From Alphaproteobacteria bacterium (GTDB lineage Bacteria > Pseudomonadota > Alphaproteobacteria > Acetobacterales > Acetobacteraceae), in contig JAAFHD010000062.1 in NCBI GenBank assembly GCA_013298245.1, positions 1 through 8,542 of the forward strand: 8,542 nt of DNA, read 5' to 3'. Position numbers and translations under genes: made by a program. The notes under the pieces are model-generated. The model was not told the DNA's origin and made no database searches. It worked only from the letters and a program-made list of their open reading frames with translations. Each line of letters starts with the position of its first letter. Position 1 is the stretch's first letter. Positions 1 through 5,778 of the stretch are shown piece after piece.

Positions 1-128
1 CGCGCGGCGGCGGCGCCGTCCTGCGCGTGGTAGCGCGCCATCACCGTGCCGGTTGCCGGGTCGTGCAGGGTGAAGGGCGCACCGGCACCGCTGATCGGGT
101 GGGCGGCGAGGATGTCGCGGGCGGTCAT
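1..128 (-). CDS. 5' end of an unrecognised gene, partial at left edge
   Basis: Reading the minus strand from ATG at 128-126 gives 42 open codons that run off the window edge, beginning MTARDILAAHPISGAGAPF and continuing with HDPATGTVMARYHAQDG. The start is well supported: GGAG lies at 140-137 on the minus strand, 8 nt before the ATG. The peptide has no signal sequence or membrane segment and I do not recognise its family from this fragment. The gene is divergent from the toxin-antitoxin operon that begins at 181, so the 52 bp between them must serve both promoters. The strong ribosome site makes it likely to be real, but its function cannot be called from the visible part. Confidence 0.6.
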   Translation of the reverse strand, partial: MTARDILAAHPISGAGAPFTLHDPATGTVMARYHAQDGAAAA

Positions 129-144
129 GGCGAATACTCCGGGC

Positions 145-174
145 TTGTCATGGACTAGGCCTCTGGCCTATGTA
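145..174 (+). promoter_or_regulatory. Candidate promoter with embedded palindromic operator for the brnT operon
   Basis: TTGTCA at 145-150 matches the -35 consensus at five of six bases. TATGTA at 169-174 is a weak -10 candidate (three of six) after an 18-nt spacer. Within and overlapping the spacer is a perfect inverted repeat, TAGGCC-TCT-GGCCTA, at 156-170. A dyad in this position is what an autoregulating antitoxin would bind. Start of transcription would fall near 181, the first base of the toxin ATG. The repeat is seen directly; promoter and operator roles are inferred. Confidence 0.45.
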
Positions 175-180
175 TCGCGC

Positions 181-462
181 ATGCGCTTTGAGTGGGACGC
201 AGCGAAAAGCGATGCCTGCTTCCACACGCGCGGCTTCGACTTCGCCTATGCCATCCGCGTCTTCCTGGACCCGCGCCGCCTGGTGGAACGCGATGATCGC
301 TTCGACTACGGGGAGCCCCGTTTCCGCGTCCTCGGCCGCATCGAAGGCCGCGCTTTTGTTCTGGTCTACACACCCCGCCGCGACGTGCTGCGGGTGATTT
401 CCGCCCGCAAGGCCAATGCCAAGGAGGCAGCCCGCCATGCCCAAGCAACGCGTGACGCTTGA
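181..462 (+). CDS. brnT: BrnT-family toxin (DUF497), probable ribonuclease
   Basis: This 93-aa protein fits the BrnT family, RelE-fold RNases that inhibit translation until bound by their antitoxin. It shows the family landmarks in order: FEWDAAK at residues 3-9, a helix with GFDF at 18-21, GEPRFRVLGRIEGR at 44-57, VLVYT at 60-64 and RVISARKA at 71-78. The usual N-x-x-K-H-G around residue 15 is replaced by FHTRG, so one conserved stretch is divergent. ATG 181 was chosen because the family starts immediately before FEWD; the upstream in-frame extension matches nothing in the family. No Shine-Dalgarno precedes it, and the candidate promoter would start transcription at or near the ATG, so the message may be leaderless. 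Its last 26 nt overlap the antitoxin gene. Family call is firm; toxicity in this host is inferred. Confidence 0.88.
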   Translation: MRFEWDAAKSDACFHTRGFDFAYAIRVFLDPRRLVERDDRFDYGEPRFRVLGRIEGRAFVLVYTPRRDVLRVISARKANAKEAARHAQATRDA

Positions 463-757
463 CGCCCTGCCGCCCGGCCGCATCGACCCCGCCCGGGTGG
501 ATGCAACGACCGAGGCGATGATCGCCCTGCACGCCGCACAGGACGACGCGGCGGCCCTGTCCCAGACCGCCAGCTTCGCGCGCCGCGTGCGCCGGCGCAC
601 TGGCCTGACCCAGGCCGCCTTCGCCGCACGCATCGGCGTGCCGCTGGACACGGTGCGCAACTGGGAACAGGGCAAGCGCCTTCCCGCCGGCCCGGCGCGG
701 GCCTTGCTGAAGATCATCGACCGATCGCCGGAAATGGCCCTGGTCGCATTGGCATAG
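437..757 (+). CDS. XRE-type helix-turn-helix antitoxin partner of BrnT
   Basis: This 106-aa protein has an N-terminal arm (residues 1-45, RVTLDALPPGRIDP and an acidic helix) and a C-terminal XRE/HigA-like helix-turn-helix at about 50-95. The recognition unit reads TGLTQAAFAARIG followed by VPLDTVRNWEQGKRLP, close to the YiaG-type COG2944 pattern. It should neutralise BrnT and repress the operon by binding the upstream palindrome. ATG 437 was chosen over ATG 416 because AAGGAGG at 421-427 sits 9 nt before it, a near-ideal ribosome site. The gene overlaps brnT by 26 nt in another frame. The usual BrnT partner, BrnA, is a ribbon-helix-helix (CopG-like) protein, so the pairing is a variant. DNA-binding fold is clear; the antitoxin role rests on position. 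Confidence 0.85.
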   Translation: MPKQRVTLDALPPGRIDPARVDATTEAMIALHAAQDDAAALSQTASFARRVRRRTGLTQAAFAARIGVPLDTVRNWEQGKRLPAGPARALLKIIDRSPEMALVALA

Positions 758-760
758 CGC

Positions 761-1585
761 TCAGCCCCGCCCTGCCAGCACGGCCGAGACACGGTTGAAA
801 TCCTCCTGGTCCGGCACCGCCGCCGCCTCCCACGCCGCGGCCGCCGCCGCACAGGTGCCAAGCGGCGTGCCGGTCGCCGCCGCCAGGCCCAAGGCCAGCC
901 GCACATCCTTGCGCATCAGCCCCGCCGTGAAGCCCGAACCGAAGCCACCGGGCAGCACCCAGCGCGGCCAGTTCACCTCGGTCGCGGCCGACCGGCCGGA
1001 GGCTGCGTTGATCACCGGCAGCAGCGCTTCGGGCGGCACGCCAGCCGCCGAACCCAGGCGCAGCGCCTCCCCCGCGGCGGCCAGGTGCGTCGCGACCAGA
1101 AGGTTGTTCACCAGCTTCGCCACCTGCCCCGCCCCCGGCCCGCCCACATGGATGATGCGCGTGGCCAGGTGCTCCAGCGCCGGGCGCGCGCGGTCCAGCG
1201 CGGCCGCGTCACCGCCCACCATCATCGCCAGCGTTCCCGCCGCCGCGCCGGCCGGCCCGCCGGAGACCGGCGCGTCCAGATACGCCCCGCGCGCCGCGAA
1301 TTCCCGCACCGCCATCGGGTCCAGCGTCGAGGTATCGACCACCACCCCACCCGGCGGCATCGCGGGCAGCAGCGCGACCAGCACGCTGGCCACCGCACCC
1401 GCATCGGGCAACGACAGGATCACAACGGGTGCGGCACACCCCGCCGGCCCATCCGCCACGCGCCCCGGGCCGCGCGCCCGCGCGCCAGCCGCTGCATCCC
1501 ACACGCGCGGCACCACGCCGCATTCCACCAGGCGCCGCGCCATCGCGCCGCCCATCTGCCCCAATCCGATCAGCCCGATATCCAT
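761..1585 (-). CDS. NAD(P)-dependent oxidoreductase, 3-hydroxyisobutyrate dehydrogenase family
   Basis: This 274-aa cytosolic beta-hydroxyacid dehydrogenase reduces or oxidises a short beta-hydroxy acid such as 3-hydroxyisobutyrate or tartronate semialdehyde; the substrate cannot be read from the sequence. The N-terminal Rossmann motif GLIGLGQMGGAMARRL is at residues 4-19, the substrate-binding signature DAPVSGGPAGAAAGTLAMMVGG at 104-125 (broken here as DAPVSGG plus GTLAMMVGG), the catalytic-lysine segment GAGQVAKLVNN at 151-161 with K157, and KDVRLALG at 226-233. The C-terminal DF motif is EDF at 261-263. Start ATG 1585 places the Rossmann motif at the very N-terminus as in the family; an in-frame extension to 1657 lacks similarity. 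The protein is about 15-20 residues shorter than typical members (roughly 290-300), the loss lying after beta-strand 2 (residues 30-50). It converges on the antitoxin gene with a 3-bp gap. Confidence 0.88.
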   Translation of the reverse strand: MDIGLIGLGQMGGAMARRLVECGVVPRVWDAAAGARARGPGRVADGPAGCAAPVVILSLPDAGAVASVLVALLPAMPPGGVVVDTSTLDPMAVREFAARGAYLDAPVSGGPAGAAAGTLAMMVGGDAAALDRARPALEHLATRIIHVGGPGAGQVAKLVNNLLVATHLAAAGEALRLGSAAGVPPEALLPVINAASGRSAATEVNWPRWVLPGGFGSGFTAGLMRKDVRLALGLAAATGTPLGTCAAAAAAWEAAAVPDQEDFNRVSAVLAGRG

Positions 1586-1596
1586 GCGCCAAGCCT

Positions 1597-1612
1597 GCGT
1601 GGCCTGCCACGC
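1597..1612. repeat. 16-bp palindrome in the divergent dehydrogenase/gtrA gap
   Basis: GCGTGGC at 1597-1603 and GCCACGC at 1606-1612 form a perfect 7+2+7 inverted repeat, 12 bp upstream of the dehydrogenase ATG on the minus strand. A dyad this close to a start could be an operator or a cruciform in the leader. No matching regulator is encoded nearby. Confidence 0.4.
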
Positions 1613-1625
1613 GCGCGCAACCATC

Positions 1626-1654
1626 CCGCCCGCTTTTCGCCACGGCGCGGGCGG
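1626..1654 (+). promoter_or_regulatory. GC-only stem-loop just upstream of the gtrA-like ribosome site
   Basis: CCGCCCGC at 1626-1633 pairs perfectly with GCGGGCGG at 1647-1654 around a 13-nt loop. The stem ends 3 nt before AAGG (1658-1661), the ribosome site of the gtrA-like gene. If transcribed, it could affect translation initiation. GC-rich genomes produce such stems by chance fairly often, so function is uncertain. Confidence 0.3.
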
Positions 1655-1668
1655 CATAAGGCTGGTTC

Positions 1669-2106
1669 ATGCGCGCACTCATCACACAATTCCTGCGCTT
1701 CGGCGTGGTCGGCACCCTGGGCTTCCTGGTCGATTCGGCGGTGCTGCTGCTGATGCTGTGGGCGGGTGCGGGGCCTTATGGCGGGCGCGTGGTGTCCTAT
1801 CTGGCGGCGGCCAGCACCACCTGGGCGGTCAACCGCGCCTGGACCTTCCGCGATGCGGCACGCGACCAACCCGCCGCCCGCCAATGGGGGGTGTTCGTGG
1901 CGCTGAACCTGTTGGGCTTCGTGGCCAATTACGGCACCTATGCCGCGCTGGTCGCGGGGACCGAGACGGTGCGCGCCTGGCCCGTTCTGGGTGTCGCGGC
2001 CGGGTCGGTGGCGGGCATGTTCATCAATTTCGCCATCGCACGCTTCGTGGTGTTCCGCCCGGCGACATTGCCCGACAATTCACGACACAACCCGCCGCCT
2101 TCATGA
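1669..2106 (+). CDS. GtrA-like family membrane protein
   Basis: This 145-aa inner membrane protein belongs to the GtrA/DPMS family (PF04138). Members are thought to move or position polyprenyl-phosphate-linked sugars in cell-surface glycan synthesis; no particular sugar can be inferred. Four hydrophobic segments are visible at about residues 11-31, 40-58, 72-95 and 105-125. Family landmarks are FLRFGVVGTLGFLVD near the N-terminus, NRAWTFR at 55-61 after the second helix, and NFAIARFVVFR at 120-130 after the fourth. AAGG at 1658-1661, 7 nt before ATG 1669, supports the start. The length is normal. No glycosyltransferase, the usual GtrB-like partner, lies beside it here. It is divergent from the dehydrogenase with 83 bp between. 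The last 15 residues are hydrophilic and unlike the family core. Confidence 0.87.
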   Translation: MRALITQFLRFGVVGTLGFLVDSAVLLLMLWAGAGPYGGRVVSYLAAASTTWAVNRAWTFRDAARDQPAARQWGVFVALNLLGFVANYGTYAALVAGTETVRAWPVLGVAAGSVAGMFINFAIARFVVFRPATLPDNSRHNPPPS

Positions 2107-2266
2107 CGCTCGCGAGACAGACGGGCTGCTACCCATTCGGATGATGGCCGGGGGCGTTCATTTCCGGTAAAGGATTTGATGCGAATGACGGTTCCGCGAT
2201 GACCGGCAAAATCTGCCGCATTCGGTGCCGATGCCCAAAACGGGCAAAGACCAGGAAGGACAAACC
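2107..2266 (+). promoter_or_regulatory. Leader region of the type I secretion operon, with two small hairpins
   Basis: The 192-bp gap between the gtrA-like stop and the ABC gene must contain the operon promoter, but I see no convincing -35/-10 pair. Two compact stems lie in tandem: CGGCA-AAATC-TGCCG at 2204-2218 and TGCCC-AAAAC-GGGCA at 2232-2246. A second GTGCCG copy at 2225-2230 could compete for pairing with the first arm. Immediately after the second stem comes AGGAAGGA (2253-2260), the ribosome site of the mini-ORF at 2267. Regulation by this leader is inference. Confidence 0.3.
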
Positions 2267-2302
2267 ATGCCGCGCGCATTGGTAAGGTGTTTGACGTCAT
2301 GA
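2267..2302 (+). CDS. 11-codon mini-ORF coupled to the ABC exporter gene
   Basis: ATG at 2267 is preceded by AGGAAGGA at 2253-2260, 6 nt away, the strongest ribosome site in this part of the window. It opens an 11-residue frame, MPRALVRCLTS, that ends at TGA 2300-2302. The stop overlaps the exporter start at 2299 in an ATGA arrangement, the classic geometry for translational coupling, and also touches a second in-frame ATG at 2302. The peptide has no obvious amino-acid bias suggesting attenuation. It could be a leader that delivers ribosomes to a weak downstream start. The alternative is that a frameshift (biological or assembly error) separates what was once the exporter N-terminus. Confidence 0.45.
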   Translation: MPRALVRCLTS

Positions 2303-4056
2303 TGCCGCCGCGCATGGGGCTGTTCGCGCCCAATCCGTTGAAGGAAACGCCGATCGCCAAGGCGCTGGCCGCCTGCCGCTCGCAATTCATGGTGGTGGGC
2401 GCGTTTTCGGGCGTGGCGAACCTGCTGCAGCTGACCGTGTCCATCTACATGATGCAGGTGTTCGACCGGGTGCTGGCCACCCGCAACACCGACACGCTGA
2501 TCTACCTGACGGTCATCGCCGTCTTCGCCATCGCCATCCTGGCGTTGCTGGAAGCGGTGCGCAGCACGGTGATGCAGCGCGTCGGCCAATGGATCGAAAA
2601 CCGCGTCGCGCCCGAAGGCTTTTCGCGCGCGCTGGAATCGCAGCTGAAGGGCCGCCCATACCGGATGGAGGCGCTGCGCGACCTGGCGATCTGCCGTGGG
2701 TTTCTGGGCTCGCCGGCGATGCTGTCGATTTACGACGTGCCCTGGGTGCCGATTTATCTCGCCGTGATCTTCATGCTGCACCCGGTCATGGGTTGGATCG
2801 CGCTGGGTGGTGCAGCACTGCTGTTCGGCCTGACCATCCTGAACGAGATCATCACCGCGTCCTTGCTCAAGGAAGCGAATGTGGCCGCCATGGCCAGCCA
2901 GCGCCGCGCGGACGCCATCGGCCGCAATGCCGAAGTGATCGACAGCATGGGCATGCTGCCGGCCGTGGTGGCGCGCTGGCGCGAAGGTGTGTCGGCGATG
3001 CTGCCGCCGCAAATCCGCGCCGCCGACCGCGCCGCCTGGATCATGGGGATGACGAAGTTCATCCGCCTTGCGGTGCAGATCGCGATCCTGGGCCTTGGCG
3101 CCTATCTGGTGCTGATGCAGCAGTTGACGGCGGGTGCCTCCATCGCCGCATCCATCATCATGGGCCGCGCGCTTGCGCCGGTGGAACAGCTGATCGGCGG
3201 CTGGAAATCGCTGGTGGCGGCACGCCAATCCTATCGCCGGCTGCAAACCTTCATGGCCATGCCGCGCATGCGCCCCGATGGCATGGCGCTGCCCGACCCC
3301 AAGGGTGCCTTGTCGGTCGAGCGCGTGACCTTCGCCTTCCCCGGCCAGGGCGTGCCGATGGTGAAGGGCGTGAATTTCGACCTGACGCCGGGCGAATCCT
3401 GCGCGATCATCGGGCCGTCAGCCGCGGGCAAGACCACGCTGATCCGCATGCTGATTGGCGTCGCACAACCCAGCCAAGGCCATGTGCGCCTGGATGGCGC
3501 CGATGTCTTCATGTGGCAGCGCGAGGATTTCGGCCGCCATGTCGGCTATCTGCCGCAGGATGTGGAACTGTTCGACGGCACCGTCTTCCGCAACATCGCC
3601 CGCATGGGTGAGGCGGAGCCGGAAGAGGTGTTCGAAGCCGCGCGCATCGCCGGCTGCCACGAGATGATCCTGCGCCTGCCGCAAGGCTATGACACCGAAA
3701 TCGGTGAGGGCGGGACCTTCCTGTCAGGTGGCCAACGCCAGTTGATCGGCCTCGCACGCGCCATGTTCGGCCGGCCCAAGCTGATCGTGCTGGACGAGCC
3801 CAATTCCAACCTGGACGGCGACAGCGAGGCAGCACTGACCCGCGCGCTGGAAAAACTGAAGGCACAGGACACCACCGTCGTGCTCGTCAGCCATCGCCCT
3901 GCTTTGGTGCAGGGTGTCGACAAGGTGCTGCTGCTGAAGGATGGCGCGATCGAGATGTTCGGCCCGCGCGCCGAAGTGCTCAAGCGCCTGATGGCGCCGC
4001 CGCGCCCCGCAGGCCTGCCCAGCCCCGCACCCGCCGCAGCCCAGGGAGGCGCATGA
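2299..4056 (+). CDS. Type I secretion ABC exporter, PrtD/HlyB-like permease-ATPase
   Basis: This 585-aa protein fuses a six-helix ABC exporter membrane domain (about residues 30-305) to a nucleotide-binding domain (about 335-565). It powers export of an unfolded protein from cytoplasm to outside through a HlyD/TolC channel. The ATPase motifs are intact: Walker A GPSAAGKT at 372-379, Q-loop Q420, signature LSGGQ at 475-479, Walker B LIVLDE at 495-500 and H-loop H532. There is no N-terminal C39 peptidase or C39-like domain, so it resembles PrtD-type exporters of RTX proteins rather than bacteriocin exporters. The C-terminal tail is Pro/Ala-rich. ATG 2299 is preferred because of the ATGA overlap with the mini-ORF and AAGG at 2284-2287; GTG 2287 and ATGs at 2302 and 2314 are in-frame alternatives. 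The hlyD-like gene begins 1 nt after its stop. The substrate is not in this window. Confidence 0.92.
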   Translation: MMPPRMGLFAPNPLKETPIAKALAACRSQFMVVGAFSGVANLLQLTVSIYMMQVFDRVLATRNTDTLIYLTVIAVFAIAILALLEAVRSTVMQRVGQWIENRVAPEGFSRALESQLKGRPYRMEALRDLAICRGFLGSPAMLSIYDVPWVPIYLAVIFMLHPVMGWIALGGAALLFGLTILNEIITASLLKEANVAAMASQRRADAIGRNAEVIDSMGMLPAVVARWREGVSAMLPPQIRAADRAAWIMGMTKFIRLAVQIAILGLGAYLVLMQQLTAGASIAASIIMGRALAPVEQLIGGWKSLVAARQSYRRLQTFMAMPRMRPDGMALPDPKGALSVERVTFAFPGQGVPMVKGVNFDLTPGESCAIIGPSAAGKTTLIRMLIGVAQPSQGHVRLDGADVFMWQREDFGRHVGYLPQDVELFDGTVFRNIARMGEAEPEEVFEAARIAGCHEMILRLPQGYDTEIGEGGTFLSGGQRQLIGLARAMFGRPKLIVLDEPNSNLDGDSEAALTRALEKLKAQDTTVVLVSHRPALVQGVDKVLLLKDGAIEMFGPRAEVLKRLMAPPRPAGLPSPAPAAAQGGA

Positions 4057-4057
4057 C

Positions 4058-5440
4058 ATGTCCGATGTGATCGACCGCCCCGCCGCCCCCGCGCCGGTTC
4101 CCCCGCCGCCGCCCCGGCGCGCGCCCATCGACCTGCCCTTCGACCCCATCCTGGATGCCAAGGCACCGCGCACGCGCATGCCGATCATCCTGGGCCTGGT
4201 GGTGATGATCGGCTTCTTCGGTGGGTTCATGCTGTGGGCGGTGACCGCACCGCTGGCCGAAGCCGCGATCGCGCCCGGCGTCATCAAGGTGGAAGGCACG
4301 CGCCGCACCTTGGCGCACCTCGAAGGCGGCATCGTGCGTGAAATCCTGGTGCGCGACGGCACCCGCGTGGAAGCCGGCCAGGTGGTGATGCGCCTTGACG
4401 ACATCCAGGCCATGGCCACGCTGGACGCGCTACGCGCCCAGATGTTCGGCCTGCTGGCCCAGGATGCGCGCCTGGATGCCGAAGCCGCCGGCCATGAACT
4501 GCGCTTCCCCACCGCACTGACCGAAAGCGGCCATGCGCGCGCGACGGAAGTGATGGCCGGCCAGCGCGCCCTGTTCGAGGCGCGCCAGGCCGCGCTGATG
4601 TCCCAAACCCTGGTGCTGCAAACCCGCGTGGCGCAGCAGCAGGCCGTCATCAGCGGCGCGCAGGGCCAACTGGCCGCCACACGCCGCCAGCTGGAGCTGA
4701 TCCGCCAGGAAGAGGTCATGCGCCGCGGCCTGGTCGCCCAAGGCCTGGCGCGCCTGCCGGAACTGCTGGCGCTGCAACGCGCGCTCGCCGGCCTCGACGG
4801 CCAGATCGTGGACCTGAACGGCCAGATCGCACGCGCCGAAGGCGGCATCGCGGAATCCGAACGCGGGATGGAACAGGTGCGCAGCCAGCGCCTGCAGGAA
4901 GTCCAGGCCGAACAACGCGAAGTGGCCGCCCGCCTGGCGGAGACCGAAGAACGCATCCGCGCCGCGCAGGACGTGGCGGTTCGCCGCGAACTGACCGCGC
5001 CGGAAGGCGGCACCATCGTCAACCTGCGCCACTTCACCGTGGGTGCGGCCATCCGCCCGGGTGACCCCGTGATGGACCTGATCCCGGTGCGCGACCGCCT
5101 GGTCGCTGAAGTGAACGTGCAGCCCTTCGACATCGATGTGGTCTATCCCGGCCTGCAGGCCGAAATCCGCCTGCCCGCCTTCAAGCAGCGCCTGGTGCCC
5201 TATCTGCATGGCCGCGTGACCTTCGTCGCCGCTGACGTCACCACCGACCAGGCGACGCGCCAGACCTATTTCCGTGCCTATGTCGAAATCGATGAAGAAC
5301 AACTGGCCCGCCTGCCCGCCGTCTTCCTGGTGCCCGGCATGCCGGTGGAAGCCCATGTGATGATTGGCCAGCGCAGCTTCTGGCGGTATATGACGCAACC
5401 CATCCGTGACAGCCTGCATCGCGCCTTCCACGAGCAGTAA
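4058..5440 (+). CDS. Type I secretion membrane fusion protein, HlyD/PrtE family
   Basis: This 460-aa periplasmic adaptor links the ABC exporter to an outer membrane channel. A proline-rich cytoplasmic tail (residues 8-22, with a run of prolines) leads to one membrane segment at about 43-65. Next come the first half of a lipoyl-like domain (HLEGGIVREILVRDGTRVEAG at 87-107, quoted here by its core LEGGIVREI), a long Ala/Gln/Glu/Arg-rich coiled coil at about 116-305, the second lipoyl half (ELTAPEGGTI, 311-320), and a beta-barrel at about 345-435. The C-terminus FWRYMTQPIRDSLHRAF is the family's typical ending. GGGAGG at 4044-4049 lies 8 nt before ATG 4058, and only one base separates it from the exporter stop, so the two are co-transcribed. 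Length is normal. No TolC homologue follows, so the channel must be encoded elsewhere. Confidence 0.92.
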   Translation: MSDVIDRPAAPAPVPPPPPRRAPIDLPFDPILDAKAPRTRMPIILGLVVMIGFFGGFMLWAVTAPLAEAAIAPGVIKVEGTRRTLAHLEGGIVREILVRDGTRVEAGQVVMRLDDIQAMATLDALRAQMFGLLAQDARLDAEAAGHELRFPTALTESGHARATEVMAGQRALFEARQAALMSQTLVLQTRVAQQQAVISGAQGQLAATRRQLELIRQEEVMRRGLVAQGLARLPELLALQRALAGLDGQIVDLNGQIARAEGGIAESERGMEQVRSQRLQEVQAEQREVAARLAETEERIRAAQDVAVRRELTAPEGGTIVNLRHFTVGAAIRPGDPVMDLIPVRDRLVAEVNVQPFDIDVVYPGLQAEIRLPAFKQRLVPYLHGRVTFVAADVTTDQATRQTYFRAYVEIDEEQLARLPAVFLVPGMPVEAHVMIGQRSFWRYMTQPIRDSLHRAFHEQ

Positions 5441-5476
5441 CGGGCTTGGCAACAACCCGTCCGGCGCATATGCCGG
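5440..5476 (+). repeat. Two short tandem stem-loops between the hlyD-like gene and the small third gene
   Basis: ACGGG at 5440-5444 pairs with CCCGT at 5456-5460, and CCGGC at 5461-5465 pairs with GCCGG at 5472-5476. Neither is followed by a T-run, so they do not look like an intrinsic terminator. They could be an intercistronic processing or stabilising structure, or chance in GC-rich DNA. Confidence 0.3.
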
Positions 5477-5496
5477 GCGGGAAAGCGGGGCCAGCC

Positions 5497-5778
5497 ATGT
5501 CAGAGAAGACTGTTCAATTCGCCGATGGCGTTCTGGATGCCAGCGTCCACTACGGTGTGGCGCGCATCACCCTGGCGCGCATGGGGGATGACGGGAAGCC
5601 GCAAGCCTCGGGCGTGTTGATGGTGCCGCTGGTGCAATTGCCGTCGCTGACCAACAGCCTGTTGGCGCTGGTCAAGCAGATCGACCAGCGCATCAAGGAT
5701 GGCCAAGCCCAGGTGCCGCCCGCGGCGGCCGCGGAACCCGCGGCAATGCCAGGCTCCTTCACCTTCGGCCAGCGCTGA
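5497..5778 (+). CDS. Small hypothetical protein, third gene of the secretion operon
   Basis: I do not recognise this 93-aa protein. Residues 1-35 look beta-rich (VQFADGVLDASVHYGVARI, then TLARMGDDGK). A hydrophobic stretch follows, GVLMVPLVQLPSLTNSLLAL at about 39-58, then an amphipathic helix VKQIDQRIKDG and an Ala/Pro-rich tail ending in GSFTFGQR. It has no signal peptide or cysteines and is probably cytosolic. The gene is co-directional with the hlyD-like gene, 56 nt downstream, and probably shares its transcript. ATG 5497 was chosen because the residues before it (from ATG 5470 or 5446) are low-complexity and reflect the intercistronic stems; the ribosome site is only a weak purine stretch (GGGAAAGCGGGG). 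It abuts a convergent gene. A link to secretion is suggested only by position. Confidence 0.7.
   Translation: MSEKTVQFADGVLDASVHYGVARITLARMGDDGKPQASGVLMVPLVQLPSLTNSLLALVKQIDQRIKDGQAQVPPAAAAEPAAMPGSFTFGQR

Noticed and set aside
795..2144. 449-codon plus-strand open frame across the dehydrogenase and into the gtrA-like gene
   Set aside because: It is antisense to a gene with clear family motifs and overlaps the gtrA-like gene in another frame; its Pro/Ala/Arg-rich composition is that of a GC-rich shadow frame.
2199..2285. 28-residue cysteine-rich basic frame in the secretion operon leader (starts MTGKICRIRC)
   Set aside because: It has no ribosome site, and its cysteines come from the repeated TGC/CGC of the two hairpins, so it is more likely incidental than a small peptide gene.
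2158..3246. 362-codon minus-strand open frame opposite the exporter membrane domain
   Set aside because: Its His/Gln/Arg-rich composition is the mirror of GC-rich codons, and there is no ribosome site or recognisable domain.
3724..5133. 469-codon minus-strand open frame opposite the exporter and hlyD-like genes
   Set aside because: It has Ser/Arg-rich low-complexity composition, no family motif, and lies opposite two well-supported genes.
4430..5455. 341-codon minus-strand open frame opposite the hlyD-like gene
   Set aside because: It is a shadow of the coiled-coil coding sequence with no independent motif.
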